A program made the position numbers and the translations under genes. The notes below the pieces were generated by a model. It was not told the origin of the DNA, did no database searches, and worked only from the letters and a program-made list of their open reading frames with translations. 64,000 nt of DNA from Pseudofrankia coriaricola (GTDB taxonomy: Bacteria; Actinomycetota; Actinomycetes; Frankiales; Frankiaceae), in assembly GCF_001854805.1 (NCBI RefSeq), contig NZ_MBLO01000276.1, forward strand, positions 35,779 to 99,778. The letters are read 5' to 3'. Positions 31,050 to 39,953 of the stretch are shown here, piece after piece; position 1 is the first letter of the stretch, and every line of letters starts with the position of its first letter.

Positions 31050-32354
31050 GTGTCCCGTATGCGCCGCTCGCGCCCCCGACCCCGCACCGTCCGGCCGAAA
31101 CGCCCGGGCCGGTTACGAATAACCGCGCTGCTCGCCACGGTCGCCACCACCGCCGCCCTCGCCGCCGGTTGTGGGACGTCTGGTAACGCAGCCTCCGGAC
31201 CGGTGCCCTGCACCACCCCCGGCTTCAGCGCGGACGCAATCAAAATCGGCTGGGTCTACCCGGACACTGGGCCACTGGCCCAGGCTCTGGGAGCGGCCCG
31301 TTCGGGCTTCATCGCCCGGGTCGAGCAACAGAACGCCGCGGGCGGAATCCACGGCCGAAAACTCACGTTCGTGTGGCGCGACGACGCGGGCAGCGCGCCC
31401 CAGAACCTCGAGGCGATGCACGACCTCGTCGAGAACGAGCAGGTCTTCGGGGTCGTGGAGTCGACGACGGCCGCCTCGGGCAGCGCCGACTACCTGCACG
31501 CGAAGGGTGTGCCGGTGGCGGGCCTGCCGGCGGAGGCCCTCTGGGCCGACCACCGCTACGACAACATGTTCGCCCACGGCTATGTGATCACCGATGGCCC
31601 GTCGGTCGACACCTTCGGCACCTTCGTCAAGGCCCGGGGCGGCACGAAGGCCGCCATCGTGCTCAGCGACGCCGACCAGGTCTCCAACCAGATCAGCCAG
31701 AAGGTCGCCGACAGCCTGCGGGCGGCGGGCGTCGAGGTGTCCCCGGAGAAGTTCATCTACAACCCGACCCACACCGACCCGGTCCAGCTGGGCCAGCAGC
31801 TGAAGGAGGCCGGCGTGGACACGGTCGTCGGCGCCCTGTCCGCCGTGGACACCAGCGAGGTCATGGAGGGCGCGCGCGCCGCGGGTGCCACGGTGAAGGT
31901 TTTCCTGTCCGCCGCCGGCTATGACCGCGGTGTGCTCCAGGAGAAGGGCCCGGCGATGGCCGGGCTGTACACCTACATGAACTACGTGCCGTTCCTGAAC
32001 CGAACCCCCGCTCACGACCTCTATATGGACGCGATGCGCGCGTATGCGCCGGAGCTGCAGCCGCCGGACCAGGAACTCGCCCTTGTCGCCTACCTCAGCA
32101 CCGACATCTTCCTGACCGGCCTGCTCCGGGGCCCCGCCTGCCCGACCCGCGCCAGCTATATCGAGACCCTGCGGGGCGTCACCGACTACAACGCCGGCGG
32201 CCTGCTTCCCGGCCCGGTCGACTTCAAGAACTGGGGACAGCTGAACCTCTGCTACACCTTCGTGCGGGTCAACAACCAGGGCACCGACTACGAGCTGGTC
32301 AAGGACCCCGACGGCGCCGACCGTTGGTGCGGCAACCGCCTCCGGAGCAAGTAA
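31050..32354 (+). CDS. Branched-chain-amino-acid-type ABC transporter substrate-binding lipoprotein
   Basis: 434 aa; GTG 31050 with AGGAGG 6 bases upstream. Basic N terminus, hydrophobic helix and lipobox LAAGC at about residues 37-41, so it should be lipid-anchored outside the membrane. Mature part is a periplasmic-binding-protein type I fold of the LivJ kind: IKIGWVYPDTGPLAQ, VEQQNAAGGIHGRKL, AGSADYLHAKGVPVAG. No permease or ATPase gene is adjacent, so the ligand and transporter partner are unknown; it is probably an orphan. Confidence 0.9.
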   Translation: MSRMRRSRPRPRTVRPKRPGRLRITALLATVATTAALAAGCGTSGNAASGPVPCTTPGFSADAIKIGWVYPDTGPLAQALGAARSGFIARVEQQNAAGGIHGRKLTFVWRDDAGSAPQNLEAMHDLVENEQVFGVVESTTAASGSADYLHAKGVPVAGLPAEALWADHRYDNMFAHGYVITDGPSVDTFGTFVKARGGTKAAIVLSDADQVSNQISQKVADSLRAAGVEVSPEKFIYNPTHTDPVQLGQQLKEAGVDTVVGALSAVDTSEVMEGARAAGATVKVFLSAAGYDRGVLQEKGPAMAGLYTYMNYVPFLNRTPAHDLYMDAMRAYAPELQPPDQELALVAYLSTDIFLTGLLRGPACPTRASYIETLRGVTDYNAGGLLPGPVDFKNWGQLNLCYTFVRVNNQGTDYELVKDPDGADRWCGNRLRSK

Positions 32355-32656
32355 CCCACGCACTCGCCCGCCCCCCGGCGATCGCGCGCCGCGTCCCTGA
32401 CCGTTCCCCGGCCGCGCCGCGCTCCCCCTCCTCCCAGCCCCGGCGGCGGCCGTGTGTGCCAGTGACGGGCACCGGCCTGCTTCCTGGGCTCCTGGCACCG
32501 GCGTGCGGGTGGGGCTCCTCGGTTTGTCGTGCCCGCGGGGTGAAATAGTGACGTCCAGCCCGATAGCCGCGTTCGCGGGAATCGGGCGGCGGGGCGGGAG
32601 CCAGTCCAGCCCACGCGGGTTCCGAGTCGCTTGAGAGGCCGAAGGGGGGTCGCGCC

Positions 32657-32992
32657 GTGGATGATGGCGAGCCGACGGCGGTCACCGGAATGTCCGGACC
32701 GGCCGTGCCGGGGCTGTCCGAGCGTGACAGCCGGGTGCTGCGGTTCGAGCAGCGCACCTGGCGGTACCCGGCGGCCAAGGATGAGGCCATCCGTGCCGAG
32801 TTCGGCCTGTCCCCCGCGCGCTACTACCAGCTCCTCAACGCGCTGATCGAGTCCCCCGCGGCTCTGGCCGCCGAGCCCATGCTGGTCGGCCGCCTGTCCC
32901 GCCTGCGCGCCGCCCGCCGCCAGGGCTGGTCCCCGGCCACATCCGCGCCGGTCACAGCTACCAACGGCTCCCAGGCGGACGACCGAGCATGA
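32657..32992 (+). CDS. DUF3263 family protein
   Basis: 111 aa; GTG 32657 with AAGGGGGG upstream. The core LSERDSRVLRFEQRTWRYP, then AIRAEFGLSPARYYQLLNAL and ADPMLV-like LAAEPMLVGRLSRLR, is the conserved actinobacterial DUF3263 domain, which looks like a helix-turn-helix/winged fold. Overlaps the next gene's ATG by 4 bases. DUF3263 followed by a LytR_C protein is a common actinobacterial pair, so a shared envelope or regulatory role is likely but unproven. Confidence 0.88.
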   Translation: MDDGEPTAVTGMSGPAVPGLSERDSRVLRFEQRTWRYPAAKDEAIRAEFGLSPARYYQLLNALIESPAALAAEPMLVGRLSRLRAARRQGWSPATSAPVTATNGSQADDRA

Positions 32993-33696
32993 GCGAAGGC
33001 GACCCAACACCCGGCCCGCACGCCGGCGCCGCCCGCGCTGGCACCGGCACGGCCGGCGCCGCCCCCGGCCGCGACGGCTCCGCTGGCGCCGCGAGTGGTG
33101 GCGGCGGCCGCCCACCGCCCAGCCGTCCCGGGCTGCGCAGGCTCTGGGGCGGCCTGATCGCCATCATCGCCGTCGCCGCCGGCATCCTGCTGGTCAACCT
33201 GCTTCACAATCCGGACGACGGCGCCGATCAGGCGGCCGCCCGCCCGTCGGCGTCGGCCACCGCGGCGACCACCACCCCGGCCGGCACGGCCACCACCGCC
33301 GCGCCGGGAACGAGCCCGGCAGGCACCCCGTCGGCCGGCCCGGCCACCACCTCGGCGCCGACCACCCGCCCGCCCGCCCCAGCCGGGGGTGATCACGCCC
33401 TCGCCCCGGTTGTGATCCTCAACGACTCCAAGATCGAGGGACTCGCCGAAGCGGCCCGCAAGCCGGTAGAAGACGCGGGCTTCACCGTCGACCGCGTCGG
33501 AGGTTACGTCAGCACCTATGACGTGCCGGTCACCACGGTCTTCTACGAGGAGGGCCTCAAACCAGCGGCGGAGGCGCTCCAGCGGCTGGTCCCGGGGGTC
33601 ACGAAGACCCAGCAGATCACCGCGAACTTCAAGCTGGTCGAACCCGGCAAGCTGATCCTCGTGGTCACCAGGGACTTCCCCACCCCCGCACCGTAA
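32989..33696 (+). CDS. Membrane-anchored LytR C-terminal domain protein
   Basis: 235 aa; ATG 32989 overlaps the DUF3263 stop (ATGA). Residues 1-48 are Gly/Ala/Pro-rich, one transmembrane helix follows (LWGGLIAIIAVAAGILLVNLL), then a Thr/Ala/Pro-rich extracytoplasmic linker and a LytR_C domain from about residue 135 (APVVILNDSKIEGLAEAARK to the end). This domain is found on envelope proteins, including the tail of LCP-type ligases; no catalytic domain is fused here. Followed by a hairpin. Confidence 0.85.
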   Translation: MSEGDPTPGPHAGAARAGTGTAGAAPGRDGSAGAASGGGGRPPPSRPGLRRLWGGLIAIIAVAAGILLVNLLHNPDDGADQAAARPSASATAATTTPAGTATTAAPGTSPAGTPSAGPATTSAPTTRPPAPAGGDHALAPVVILNDSKIEGLAEAARKPVEDAGFTVDRVGGYVSTYDVPVTTVFYEEGLKPAAEALQRLVPGVTKTQQITANFKLVEPGKLILVVTRDFPTPAP

Positions 33697-33708
33697 ACGA
33701 GCACCCGA

Positions 33709-33737
33709 CCGATGATCTCCCGTCTCGGGAGCATCGG
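33709..33737 (+). terminator. Hairpin after the LytR_C gene
   Basis: CCGATG-AT-CTCCC, loop GTCTC, GGGAG-CATCGG: an 11-bp stem with a 2-base bulge, 12 bases after the stop codon. No U-tract. The rest of the 311-base gap to otsB (to 34007) holds no gene that I can support. Confidence 0.55.
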
Positions 33738-34007
33738 CGACGCGGCCGGCCGGCCGGCCTTTCGACCAGGCGGGGTGGGGCGGGGCGGTTCGCCTGCACC
33801 CAGACCCTCCGAAGACCGCCGGCTGGGCATGCGGATCGGGCTTCCGACCGGCCGGTGACGCGTCCGGGACACGCTTGGCGGGGGCCGGGAGGGGCGACAC
33901 GTGTGGCAACTCTGAGGTCTAGCGGGATGGTCGGTGCGTGGCCGGCCTGACGCCACCGGCACACTTGTTGCCATGGTCGCCCAGGTACGCCCAACTGAGG
34001 CAGCGTC

Positions 34008-34907
34008 ATGACAACTCTTCCCGCCCCTGCCCCACGCACGCCCGCCGGTGGCGCCGGGCTCGCGGCATTGATCACGGCGCCGAAGACCGCGCTGGTCGCG
34101 CTGGACTATGACGGCACGCTCTCGCCGATCGTGCTCCGGCCGTCGGACGCGGTGCCCGTCCCCGGCGCCCTGGACGCTCTGCGAGTGCTCGCGGGTCGGG
34201 TGGGCACCTGCGCGATCATCACCGGTCGCCCGGTGGACGTGGTCCTCGAGCTCACCGGCCTCGTGTCCGGCGGTGCCCGCGCCCAGGGCGGTGGTTCCGG
34301 GAAGAACGCCGCCGCCGGCAACGGCGCCGCGCCGGAGGCGCTGACGAACCTGACGGTCCTCGGCCAGTACGGGCTGCAGCGCTGGGATGGCACGACCGGG
34401 GTCACGACCAGCCCCGAGCCGCTGCCGGGGGTCGCCCGCGTGCGCGCGCTGCTGCCCGAGGTGCTGCGCGACGCCCCGCCGGGCGTGACCGTCGAGGACA
34501 AGGTCCAGGCCCTGGTCGTGCACGTCCGGCGCGCGGCCGACCCGGACGCGGCGCTCGGCGCGCTGGCGCCGGCCCTGCGCCGCCTCGCCGAGGACCACGG
34601 GCTGGAGGCCGCGCCGGGCAAGAAGGTGCTGGAGCTGCGCCCCCCTCACCACGACAAGGGCAGGGCGCTGCGCGAGCTGGTCGCGGAGCGGGCCGCCCGC
34701 TCGGTGCTGGTCGCGGGCGACGATCTCGGTGACCTGCCGGCGTTCGACGCGGTCGACAGGCTGCGCTCCGCCGGCATCGCCGGTCTCACCGTCTGCAGCG
34801 ACGGTCCGGAGGTCCCCGCCGTCCTGCGCGACCGCGCCGACCTGGTTGTGGACGGGCCCGCCGGTGTCGTCGCGCTTCTGCGCGTCCTCACCAACCGCCT
34901 TCGCTGA
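34008..34907 (+). CDS. otsB: Trehalose-6-phosphate phosphatase
   Basis: 299 aa. HAD-fold motif I ALDYDGTLSPI (residues about 30-40), motif II in CAIITGRP, the Lys of motif III near HHDKGRALREL, and motif IV VAGDDLGDLPAFDAV. Removes the phosphate from trehalose-6-phosphate to give trehalose. A Gly/Asn/Ala-rich insert (encoded around 34270-34340) lies before LTVLGQYGLQRW. The ATG has only a weak ribosome site. Precedes otsA by 130 bases on the same strand, reconstructing the OtsAB pathway in this window. Confidence 0.93.
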   Translation: MTTLPAPAPRTPAGGAGLAALITAPKTALVALDYDGTLSPIVLRPSDAVPVPGALDALRVLAGRVGTCAIITGRPVDVVLELTGLVSGGARAQGGGSGKNAAAGNGAAPEALTNLTVLGQYGLQRWDGTTGVTTSPEPLPGVARVRALLPEVLRDAPPGVTVEDKVQALVVHVRRAADPDAALGALAPALRRLAEDHGLEAAPGKKVLELRPPHHDKGRALRELVAERAARSVLVAGDDLGDLPAFDAVDRLRSAGIAGLTVCSDGPEVPAVLRDRADLVVDGPAGVVALLRVLTNRLR

Positions 34908-34963
34908 CCCGGATCGGCCTCCGCTCGCCGCTGGCCCACGGACCCGTCACAACGGTCGGTCCA

Positions 34964-34979
34964 CCAAGTTAACTTTTGG
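34964..34979. promoter_or_regulatory. Palindrome upstream of otsA
   Basis: CCAAGTTAACTTTTGG contains the perfect 10-bp palindrome AAGTTAACTT (34966-34975), 60-75 bases before the otsA start in an otherwise GC-rich gap. It could be an operator; it is the most AT-rich point between otsB and otsA. Confidence 0.4.
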
Positions 34980-35037
34980 CACCGTCGTGTAGCGCTACTT
35001 GGTCAACGACGGGGTCTCACTCGTCTAGGGTGCCTAT

Positions 35038-36987
35038 GTGCCATACCTGACCCGGGCCGCGGTGGCGGGGCCCGACCCGGAGACCGCCGGCACCGCGCGG
35101 GTGCTCGTCGCCTCCAACCGAGGTCCAGTCGCTTTCTCCTTCTCGGAAACCGGCGCGTTGGTGGCTCGGCGCGGCAGCGGCGGGCTCGTCAGCGGCATGC
35201 AGGAAGTGATCCGCGACGCCGCCGCGACCGCGGCGGGCGCCGTGGGCACAGCCGGGGCCGTGGGCACGGTCGCCGGGCTGGGCGACGCGGTCGAGGGCGA
35301 CTGTGGTGATCACCCCTCCGGCATCGTGTGGGTCTGTGCGGCGCTCAGCGACGCCGACCGCAAGGCGGCGCGCGAGTCACCGGACGGGCGGCTGGACCGG
35401 GCGAGGTTCGACACCGGCGGCGCGGCGGTGCGGATGCTCGACGTCGACCGTGTCGTGTTCGACCGGGCCTACAACGGGGTCGCCAACCGCACGCTGTGGT
35501 TCGTCCTGCACCTGCTGTTCGCCCCGGCGGCCGAGCCGAGCTTCGGCGCGGTGTTCTGGCGGGACTGGGAGGCCTACGAGGCCTACAACGCGATGTTCGC
35601 CGACGCACTGGCCGCGGAGGCCGCGCCCGGCGCCGCGGTGCTGATCCAGGACTACCACCTGACGCTGGCCCCCGGCTTGCTGCGCAAGCTGCGTCCGGAC
35701 CTGCGGATCTCGCACTTCACCCACACTCCATGGGCACCTCCGGACTACTTCCGCATCCTGCCGGATCGGGTGTCGCGCGCGGTGATCGGTGGCATGCTCG
35801 GCGCCGACCGACTCGGCTTCCTGACCGCCCGCTGGGCGACGGCGTTCCGCGACTGCGTCCGCGCGCTGTTCGGTGACGACATCGAGATCGAGATCGACGA
35901 TCGGCTTCAGATCGACGGCGAAAGCCCGACCGTCGTCGCTGCGGTGGGGATCTCGGAGGCGGTCGCCGTCCATGAGCAGCTGGCGGTGAACGGCGAGCGG
36001 GCGCTCGTCATCGACCGCGGCGTGACCGAGAGCGTCCCCATCGTCGAGCAGCGGACCGCCCCCGATGAGGAGGACGGACACCGCGGTGGCCCGGACGGCC
36101 CGGACGGCCCACCGCGGCCGGCGGCGAACGGATGGGCCGCCGCGAACGGGCGCCCGCGGGCCGCGGACGGTCTCGGTCTCCCGGTCGAGACCGCCGGCCA
36201 GGCCAAGATCGCCCGGCCGGGCGCCGGGGGCGGGCACGGGGACCGCCGGGTCAGGATCGGAATCCACCCGCTAGGAGTCGACGCGGTCGCGCTTCGCGCG
36301 CGGGCCGCGGCGAAGGACGTGATCACCCGTGCGGCCGAGCTGCGCGAACTGGTCGGCGACCGACGGCTGATCGTGCGGGTCGACCGCACCGAGCTGTCGA
36401 AGAACATCGTCCGTGGCCTGGACGCCTATCGGGAGCTGTTGCGCAACCACCCGGTCTGGCGAGGCCGCGTGACCCACCTGGTCTGTGCGTACCCCTCCCG
36501 GCACGACCTGCCCGAGTACCGCGAGTACACGGCGGCGGTGCAGCGGATCGCGACCGAGATCGAGGACGAGTTCGCCACCGACGGCTGGCTGCCACTGCGC
36601 CTCGAGGTGACCGACGACTACCCGCGCTCACTGGCGGCGCTGACGCTGGCCGACGTCCTGGTCGTGAACCCCATTCGCGACGGCATGAACCTCATCGCCA
36701 AGGAGGGCCCCGCGGTCTCCGGCCGCGACGTCGCGCTGGTCCTGTCCCGGGAGGCCGGTGCCTACGCGGAACTCGCCGCGGACGCGCTGGTGGTCAACCC
36801 GTTCGACGTGGCCGAGACCGCCGAGGCGATGGACGCGGCCCTGCGCATGTCACCCGCCGAACGCCGCCGACGCGCGCTCCGCCTGGCCGCGCTCGCCGCC
36901 AGGCTCCCTCCCGGCGACTGGTTCCGCCAGCAGCTGGCCGCCCTCCCCGCCCCTCCCGACCTCCCCCAACCCCTGGCAACGAACTAG
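35038..36987 (+). CDS. otsA: Alpha,alpha-trehalose-phosphate synthase
   Basis: 649 aa, GTG start. GT20 core: VLVASNRGPVAFSF, RRGSGGLVSGMQEV (glucose-6-P loop), LIQDYHLTLAPGLLRKL, HFTHTPWAPPDYFRILP, the donor-site RVDRTELSKNIVRGLDAY, and NPIRDGMNLIAKEG. Makes trehalose-6-phosphate from a nucleotide-glucose and glucose-6-phosphate. About 150 residues longer than the usual 480-500: an Asp/Gly/Pro-rich insert of about 90 residues (encoded 35960-36250) sits between the acceptor and donor halves. The insert is in frame and probably a disordered surface loop. Follows otsB, so the two genes likely act together. Confidence 0.93.
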   Translation: MPYLTRAAVAGPDPETAGTARVLVASNRGPVAFSFSETGALVARRGSGGLVSGMQEVIRDAAATAAGAVGTAGAVGTVAGLGDAVEGDCGDHPSGIVWVCAALSDADRKAARESPDGRLDRARFDTGGAAVRMLDVDRVVFDRAYNGVANRTLWFVLHLLFAPAAEPSFGAVFWRDWEAYEAYNAMFADALAAEAAPGAAVLIQDYHLTLAPGLLRKLRPDLRISHFTHTPWAPPDYFRILPDRVSRAVIGGMLGADRLGFLTARWATAFRDCVRALFGDDIEIEIDDRLQIDGESPTVVAAVGISEAVAVHEQLAVNGERALVIDRGVTESVPIVEQRTAPDEEDGHRGGPDGPDGPPRPAANGWAAANGRPRAADGLGLPVETAGQAKIARPGAGGGHGDRRVRIGIHPLGVDAVALRARAAAKDVITRAAELRELVGDRRLIVRVDRTELSKNIVRGLDAYRELLRNHPVWRGRVTHLVCAYPSRHDLPEYREYTAAVQRIATEIEDEFATDGWLPLRLEVTDDYPRSLAALTLADVLVVNPIRDGMNLIAKEGPAVSGRDVALVLSREAGAYAELAADALVVNPFDVAETAEAMDAALRMSPAERRRRALRLAALAARLPPGDWFRQQLAALPAPPDLPQPLATN

Positions 36988-37099
36988 CGCTGTTCCCGCA
37001 CCGTTTGCCCGGCCCTCGTCACGGAGGATCGCCGGGGCTGTACCCGGACCCGAGCTATTGGCCCCGCGGGGTCTTTCCGCGCCAGCCACTCCGCGGGGT

Positions 37100-37178
37100 C
37101 CCCGCCGATTGGCTGGCAGTTGGGGCGGGCGGCATCGAACTGATCAGGACCGAGCCAGCCCCTAGCCAATCGGTGGGG
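37100..37178. repeat. Long inverted repeat between converging otsA and HAD genes
   Basis: CCCCGCCGATTGGCTGG (37100-37116) and CTAGCCAATCGGTGGGG (37162-37178) pair over 15 of 17 positions with a 45-base interior. The right arm includes the stop codon of the leftward HAD gene. A bidirectional terminator is one reading; an element remnant another. Confidence 0.55.
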
Positions 37179-38010
37179 TAGGCCGGGTCGCGACCGCGGC
37201 GCGGACGGCGCTCGCCCAGCCGAGGGTGACCGGCTCCTTCTCCACGACGACGTTGTCGTAGGCGGAGAGCAGCGCCGCAATGTCCGGGTGGCGCAGGGCA
37301 TTGGCAACCAGGTGCATCTGGCCCACGTGGCGCGCCATGGTCAGGTCGCTGGCGGAGTCTCCGATCGCGATGGCCTCCGACGGGTCGATGCCGCGCCGCT
37401 TGAGATCCCAGCCGACCGCCTCACCCTTGCCGACGCCGTCGGGCACGAGGTGGTAGACGTGCGGGTTGACGCCGAGGTCCGGCATGTGGGCCGGCGAGAT
37501 CAGCCCGTTGTCGCGCAGCGAGAGCCAACCGTAACCGGCGGCGCGCAGCCAGGCGTCGGCGGCGACGATATCGATCTTGCCGCGGAACATCACGTCCAGC
37601 TCACGCCCGGTGTGCCATGGGGTGTGTAGTTCCAGACGGCCGGGATGGGCGGCGATCAGCTCGTGCAGTAGGTCCTCGGGTACCTGGGCGAAGCGCTCGG
37701 GCATCGCGCCGCGCAGGATCTCGCTCTGGCGGCCCTGGTCCCAGCCGACGATGGCGCCGAGCTCGCCGATGAATCCGTCGGCACCGAAGATCGCCGCGGC
37801 CTCGACCAGCTGCGGCCGGGTCCGCCCGCTGACCAGTACCAGCGTGATGCCGGCGGTGTGCAGGTCGACGAGCGCCCGCGCGGCCGCGAGCGTCAGCGTC
37901 CCCGGGGAGCCGCGACGTGCGTCGTCGGGGGTCGCTTCGGCCAGGAAGAACGAGCCCTTCGGGCCGACCATGGTCCCGTCGAGGTCGGTGTAGACGACAC
38001 GGACGCTCAC
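37162..38010 (-). CDS. HAD-superfamily phosphatase, mannosyl-3-phosphoglycerate phosphatase-like
   Basis: 282 aa from GTG 38010 (GGGAGGAG 8 bases upstream); the frame is open much farther but without conservation. HAD motif I VVYTDLDGTMVGP (residues 5-17), motif II LVLVSGRTRPQL, motif III Lys in GVGKGEAVGWDL, motif IV AIGDSASDLTMA. The Cof-type/MPGP cap lies between. In this subfamily known substrates are sugar phosphates such as mannosyl-3-phosphoglycerate; the actual one here is unknown. Position next to otsAB suggests solute or sugar-phosphate metabolism. Confidence 0.8.
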   Translation of the reverse strand: MSVRVVYTDLDGTMVGPKGSFFLAEATPDDARRGSPGTLTLAAARALVDLHTAGITLVLVSGRTRPQLVEAAAIFGADGFIGELGAIVGWDQGRQSEILRGAMPERFAQVPEDLLHELIAAHPGRLELHTPWHTGRELDVMFRGKIDIVAADAWLRAAGYGWLSLRDNGLISPAHMPDLGVNPHVYHLVPDGVGKGEAVGWDLKRRGIDPSEAIAIGDSASDLTMARHVGQMHLVANALRHPDIAALLSAYDNVVVEKEPVTLGWASAVRAAVATRPTPPIG

Positions 38011-38282
38011 GCGCGCTGCTCCTCCCGAGGGCCCGCCTGCCGCGCGTCCGATCGTCGGACGCAGCGGCCCACAGGCCCGGATCTGCAATGTCCCAGCAAC
38101 TCTGGTGGGCTTCCGGTGGGCTCGCGCTCGGCCCGGCAGTCCCATCCGACAGCATCCGCCAAGAGAGCCCGCCGATGCCCGGACGAGTGGACCGACGCAA
38201 GCCGCATCACAGTGCATACGACAAGAAGTGCGGTGCGCGCGATGGTGGGGCGGTCTAGAGTACGGAGACACAACTGAAGATG

Positions 38283-38528
38283 GCTCATCCAGAGGGGCAG
38301 AGGGAACGGCCCAGTGAAGCCCCGGCAACCGAGCGGATGAGTGTGCTCGCCGCCCTTCGGGCGGTTCGTCCTGGCCGCGATCTCCCCCCTGGGAGGCGGC
38401 CCCTGGACCCCGGTGTCGCGCTCCGCGCGATGGGGACAGGCAGGGCGACCGGACGAGGCGGGTACACCTCCGCGGCAGGTGCCAATTCCGACCCGTGGTG
38501 CCATGGCGGCCCCGGGAAAGATGAGGAG
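38283..38528 (+). promoter_or_regulatory. SAM-I (S-box) riboswitch upstream of thrC
   Basis: The 5' half matches the S-box consensus closely: CTCATCCAGAGGGGCAGAGG, then GGAACGGCCCAGTGAAGCCC and CGGCAACC. The 3' half has AGGTGCCAATTCC and AAAGATGAG. Helix P1 pairs CTCATC (38284-38289) with GATGAG (38520-38525). The thrC Shine-Dalgarno GAGGAG (38523-38528) shares three bases with the P1 3' strand, 5 bases before the ATG, so SAM-stabilised P1 should hide the ribosome site. A long variable arm (about 38331-38460) explains the overall size. The class is known to turn expression off when SAM is high. Confidence 0.9.
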
Positions 38529-38533
38529 TTCCA

Positions 38534-39820
38534 ATGACTCTTGCGCCGGAGCGCTCTGCCCAGTCGGGCTTCACCTCAGATGACACCGCGAACCCAGCCG
38601 TAGCCCTGTCCTGTCGCAACTGTGGCGCTATCTACCCGCTGGCACCATCGCACGTCTGCATCGAGTGCTTCGCTCCGCTGGAGATCTCCTACGACGAGGA
38701 CCGGCTGCGCCGGGTGACCCGGGCGTCCATCGAGGCCGGCCCGCGCAACCTGTGGCGCTACGTCGGTCTGCTGCCCGCCGGGCACGACCCGGCCCGCCGC
38801 GTCTCGCTCGGCGCCGGCTTCACCCCGCTGCGCCCGGCACCACGGCTGGCCGCCGAGCTCGGCATGAAGACCCTCTGGGTCAAGGACGACAGCGCCAACC
38901 CGACGCACTCCTTCAAGGACCGGGTCGTCTCCGTCGCGCTGTCGGCCGCCCGCGATCTCGGCTTCACCACCGTCGCCTGCGCCTCCACCGGCAACCTGGC
39001 CCACTCCGTCGCCGCCCACGCCGCCCACGCCGGCCTGCGCTCGATCGTGCTGGTCCCGCACGACCTGGAGGACGGCAAGACCGTCTCGACCGCCGTCTAC
39101 GGCGGCACCCTGGTCGCGGTCAAGGGCAACTACGACGACGTCAACAAGCTGTGCAGCCAGCTCGCCGACGAGTACGAGTGGGCGTTCGTCAACGTCAACG
39201 TCCGCCCGTTCTACGCCGAGGGCTCGAAGACGCTCGGTTACGAGGTCGCCGAACAGCTGGGCTGGCGCCTGCCCGAACAGGTCGTCGTGCCGATCGCGTC
39301 CGGCTCGCTGCTGACCAAGATCGACAAGGCGTTCCGTGAGCTGATCAAGCTGGGCCTGGTCGAGGAGACGCCGTACAAGGTGTTCGGCGCGCAGGCCGCC
39401 GGCTGCAACCCGGTCGCGTCGGCGTTCGCCCGCGGCACCGACACCGTCGCGCCGGTCCGCCCGTCGACGATCGCCAAGTCCCTCTCGATCGGCAACCCCG
39501 CCGACGGCCCGTACGCCCTCGACGTGGCCCGGCGCACCGGCGGCGCGATCACCGACGTCACCGACGACGAGATCGTCGAGTGCATGCGGCTGCTCGCCCG
39601 CACCGAGGGCATCTTCGGCGAGACCGCCGGCGGCGTCACCGTCGCCAACCTGCGCCGCCAGCTGCGCGAGGGCCAGCTCGACCCCGAGGCGGAGACCGTC
39701 ATCTACAACACCGGCGACGGCCTGAAGACCCTCGACCCCCTCGTCGGCAACGCCCTCCCCACCGCCACCATCCCCCCGAGCCTGTCCGCATTCGAGGCGG
39801 CCGGGCTCGGCGACGACTGA
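38534..39820 (+). CDS. thrC: Threonine synthase
   Basis: 428 aa; ATG 38534 with GAGGAG 5 bases upstream. PLP enzyme fold type II: the Schiff-base lysine is K128 in NPTHSFKDR, with the phosphate-binding/Ser block ASTGNLAHSVAAHAA. The N terminus has a Cys pattern (SCRNCGAIYPL, VCIECFAPLE) typical of long actinobacterial threonine synthases. Converts O-phosphohomoserine to threonine, competing with methionine synthesis for that branch-point compound. Controlled by the SAM riboswitch ahead of it and ended by an 18-bp hairpin. Confidence 0.95.
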   Translation: MTLAPERSAQSGFTSDDTANPAVALSCRNCGAIYPLAPSHVCIECFAPLEISYDEDRLRRVTRASIEAGPRNLWRYVGLLPAGHDPARRVSLGAGFTPLRPAPRLAAELGMKTLWVKDDSANPTHSFKDRVVSVALSAARDLGFTTVACASTGNLAHSVAAHAAHAGLRSIVLVPHDLEDGKTVSTAVYGGTLVAVKGNYDDVNKLCSQLADEYEWAFVNVNVRPFYAEGSKTLGYEVAEQLGWRLPEQVVVPIASGSLLTKIDKAFRELIKLGLVEETPYKVFGAQAAGCNPVASAFARGTDTVAPVRPSTIAKSLSIGNPADGPYALDVARRTGGAITDVTDDEIVECMRLLARTEGIFGETAGGVTVANLRRQLREGQLDPEAETVIYNTGDGLKTLDPLVGNALPTATIPPSLSAFEAAGLGDD

Positions 39821-39872
39821 TACCGGGCACAAGCCCACACGCTGGCTGCGTCGAGTCGGCGCCCAACGTCCG

Positions 39873-39913
39873 GCCGGCCTGTCAGATCGGCTTCACCGAT
39901 CTGACAGGCCGGC
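39873..39913 (+). terminator. 18-bp perfect hairpin after thrC
   Basis: GCCGGCCTGTCAGATCGG (39873-39890), loop CTTCA, exact complement (39896-39913), 52 bases after the thrC stop and 41 bases before the antitoxin ATG. No U-tract, as usual for high-GC terminators. Symmetric, so it would also stop leftward transcripts. Confidence 0.85.
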
Positions 39914-39953
39914 GACGCCAATCTGCCTTAACTTCGCGCCACTTTCGGCTAGC

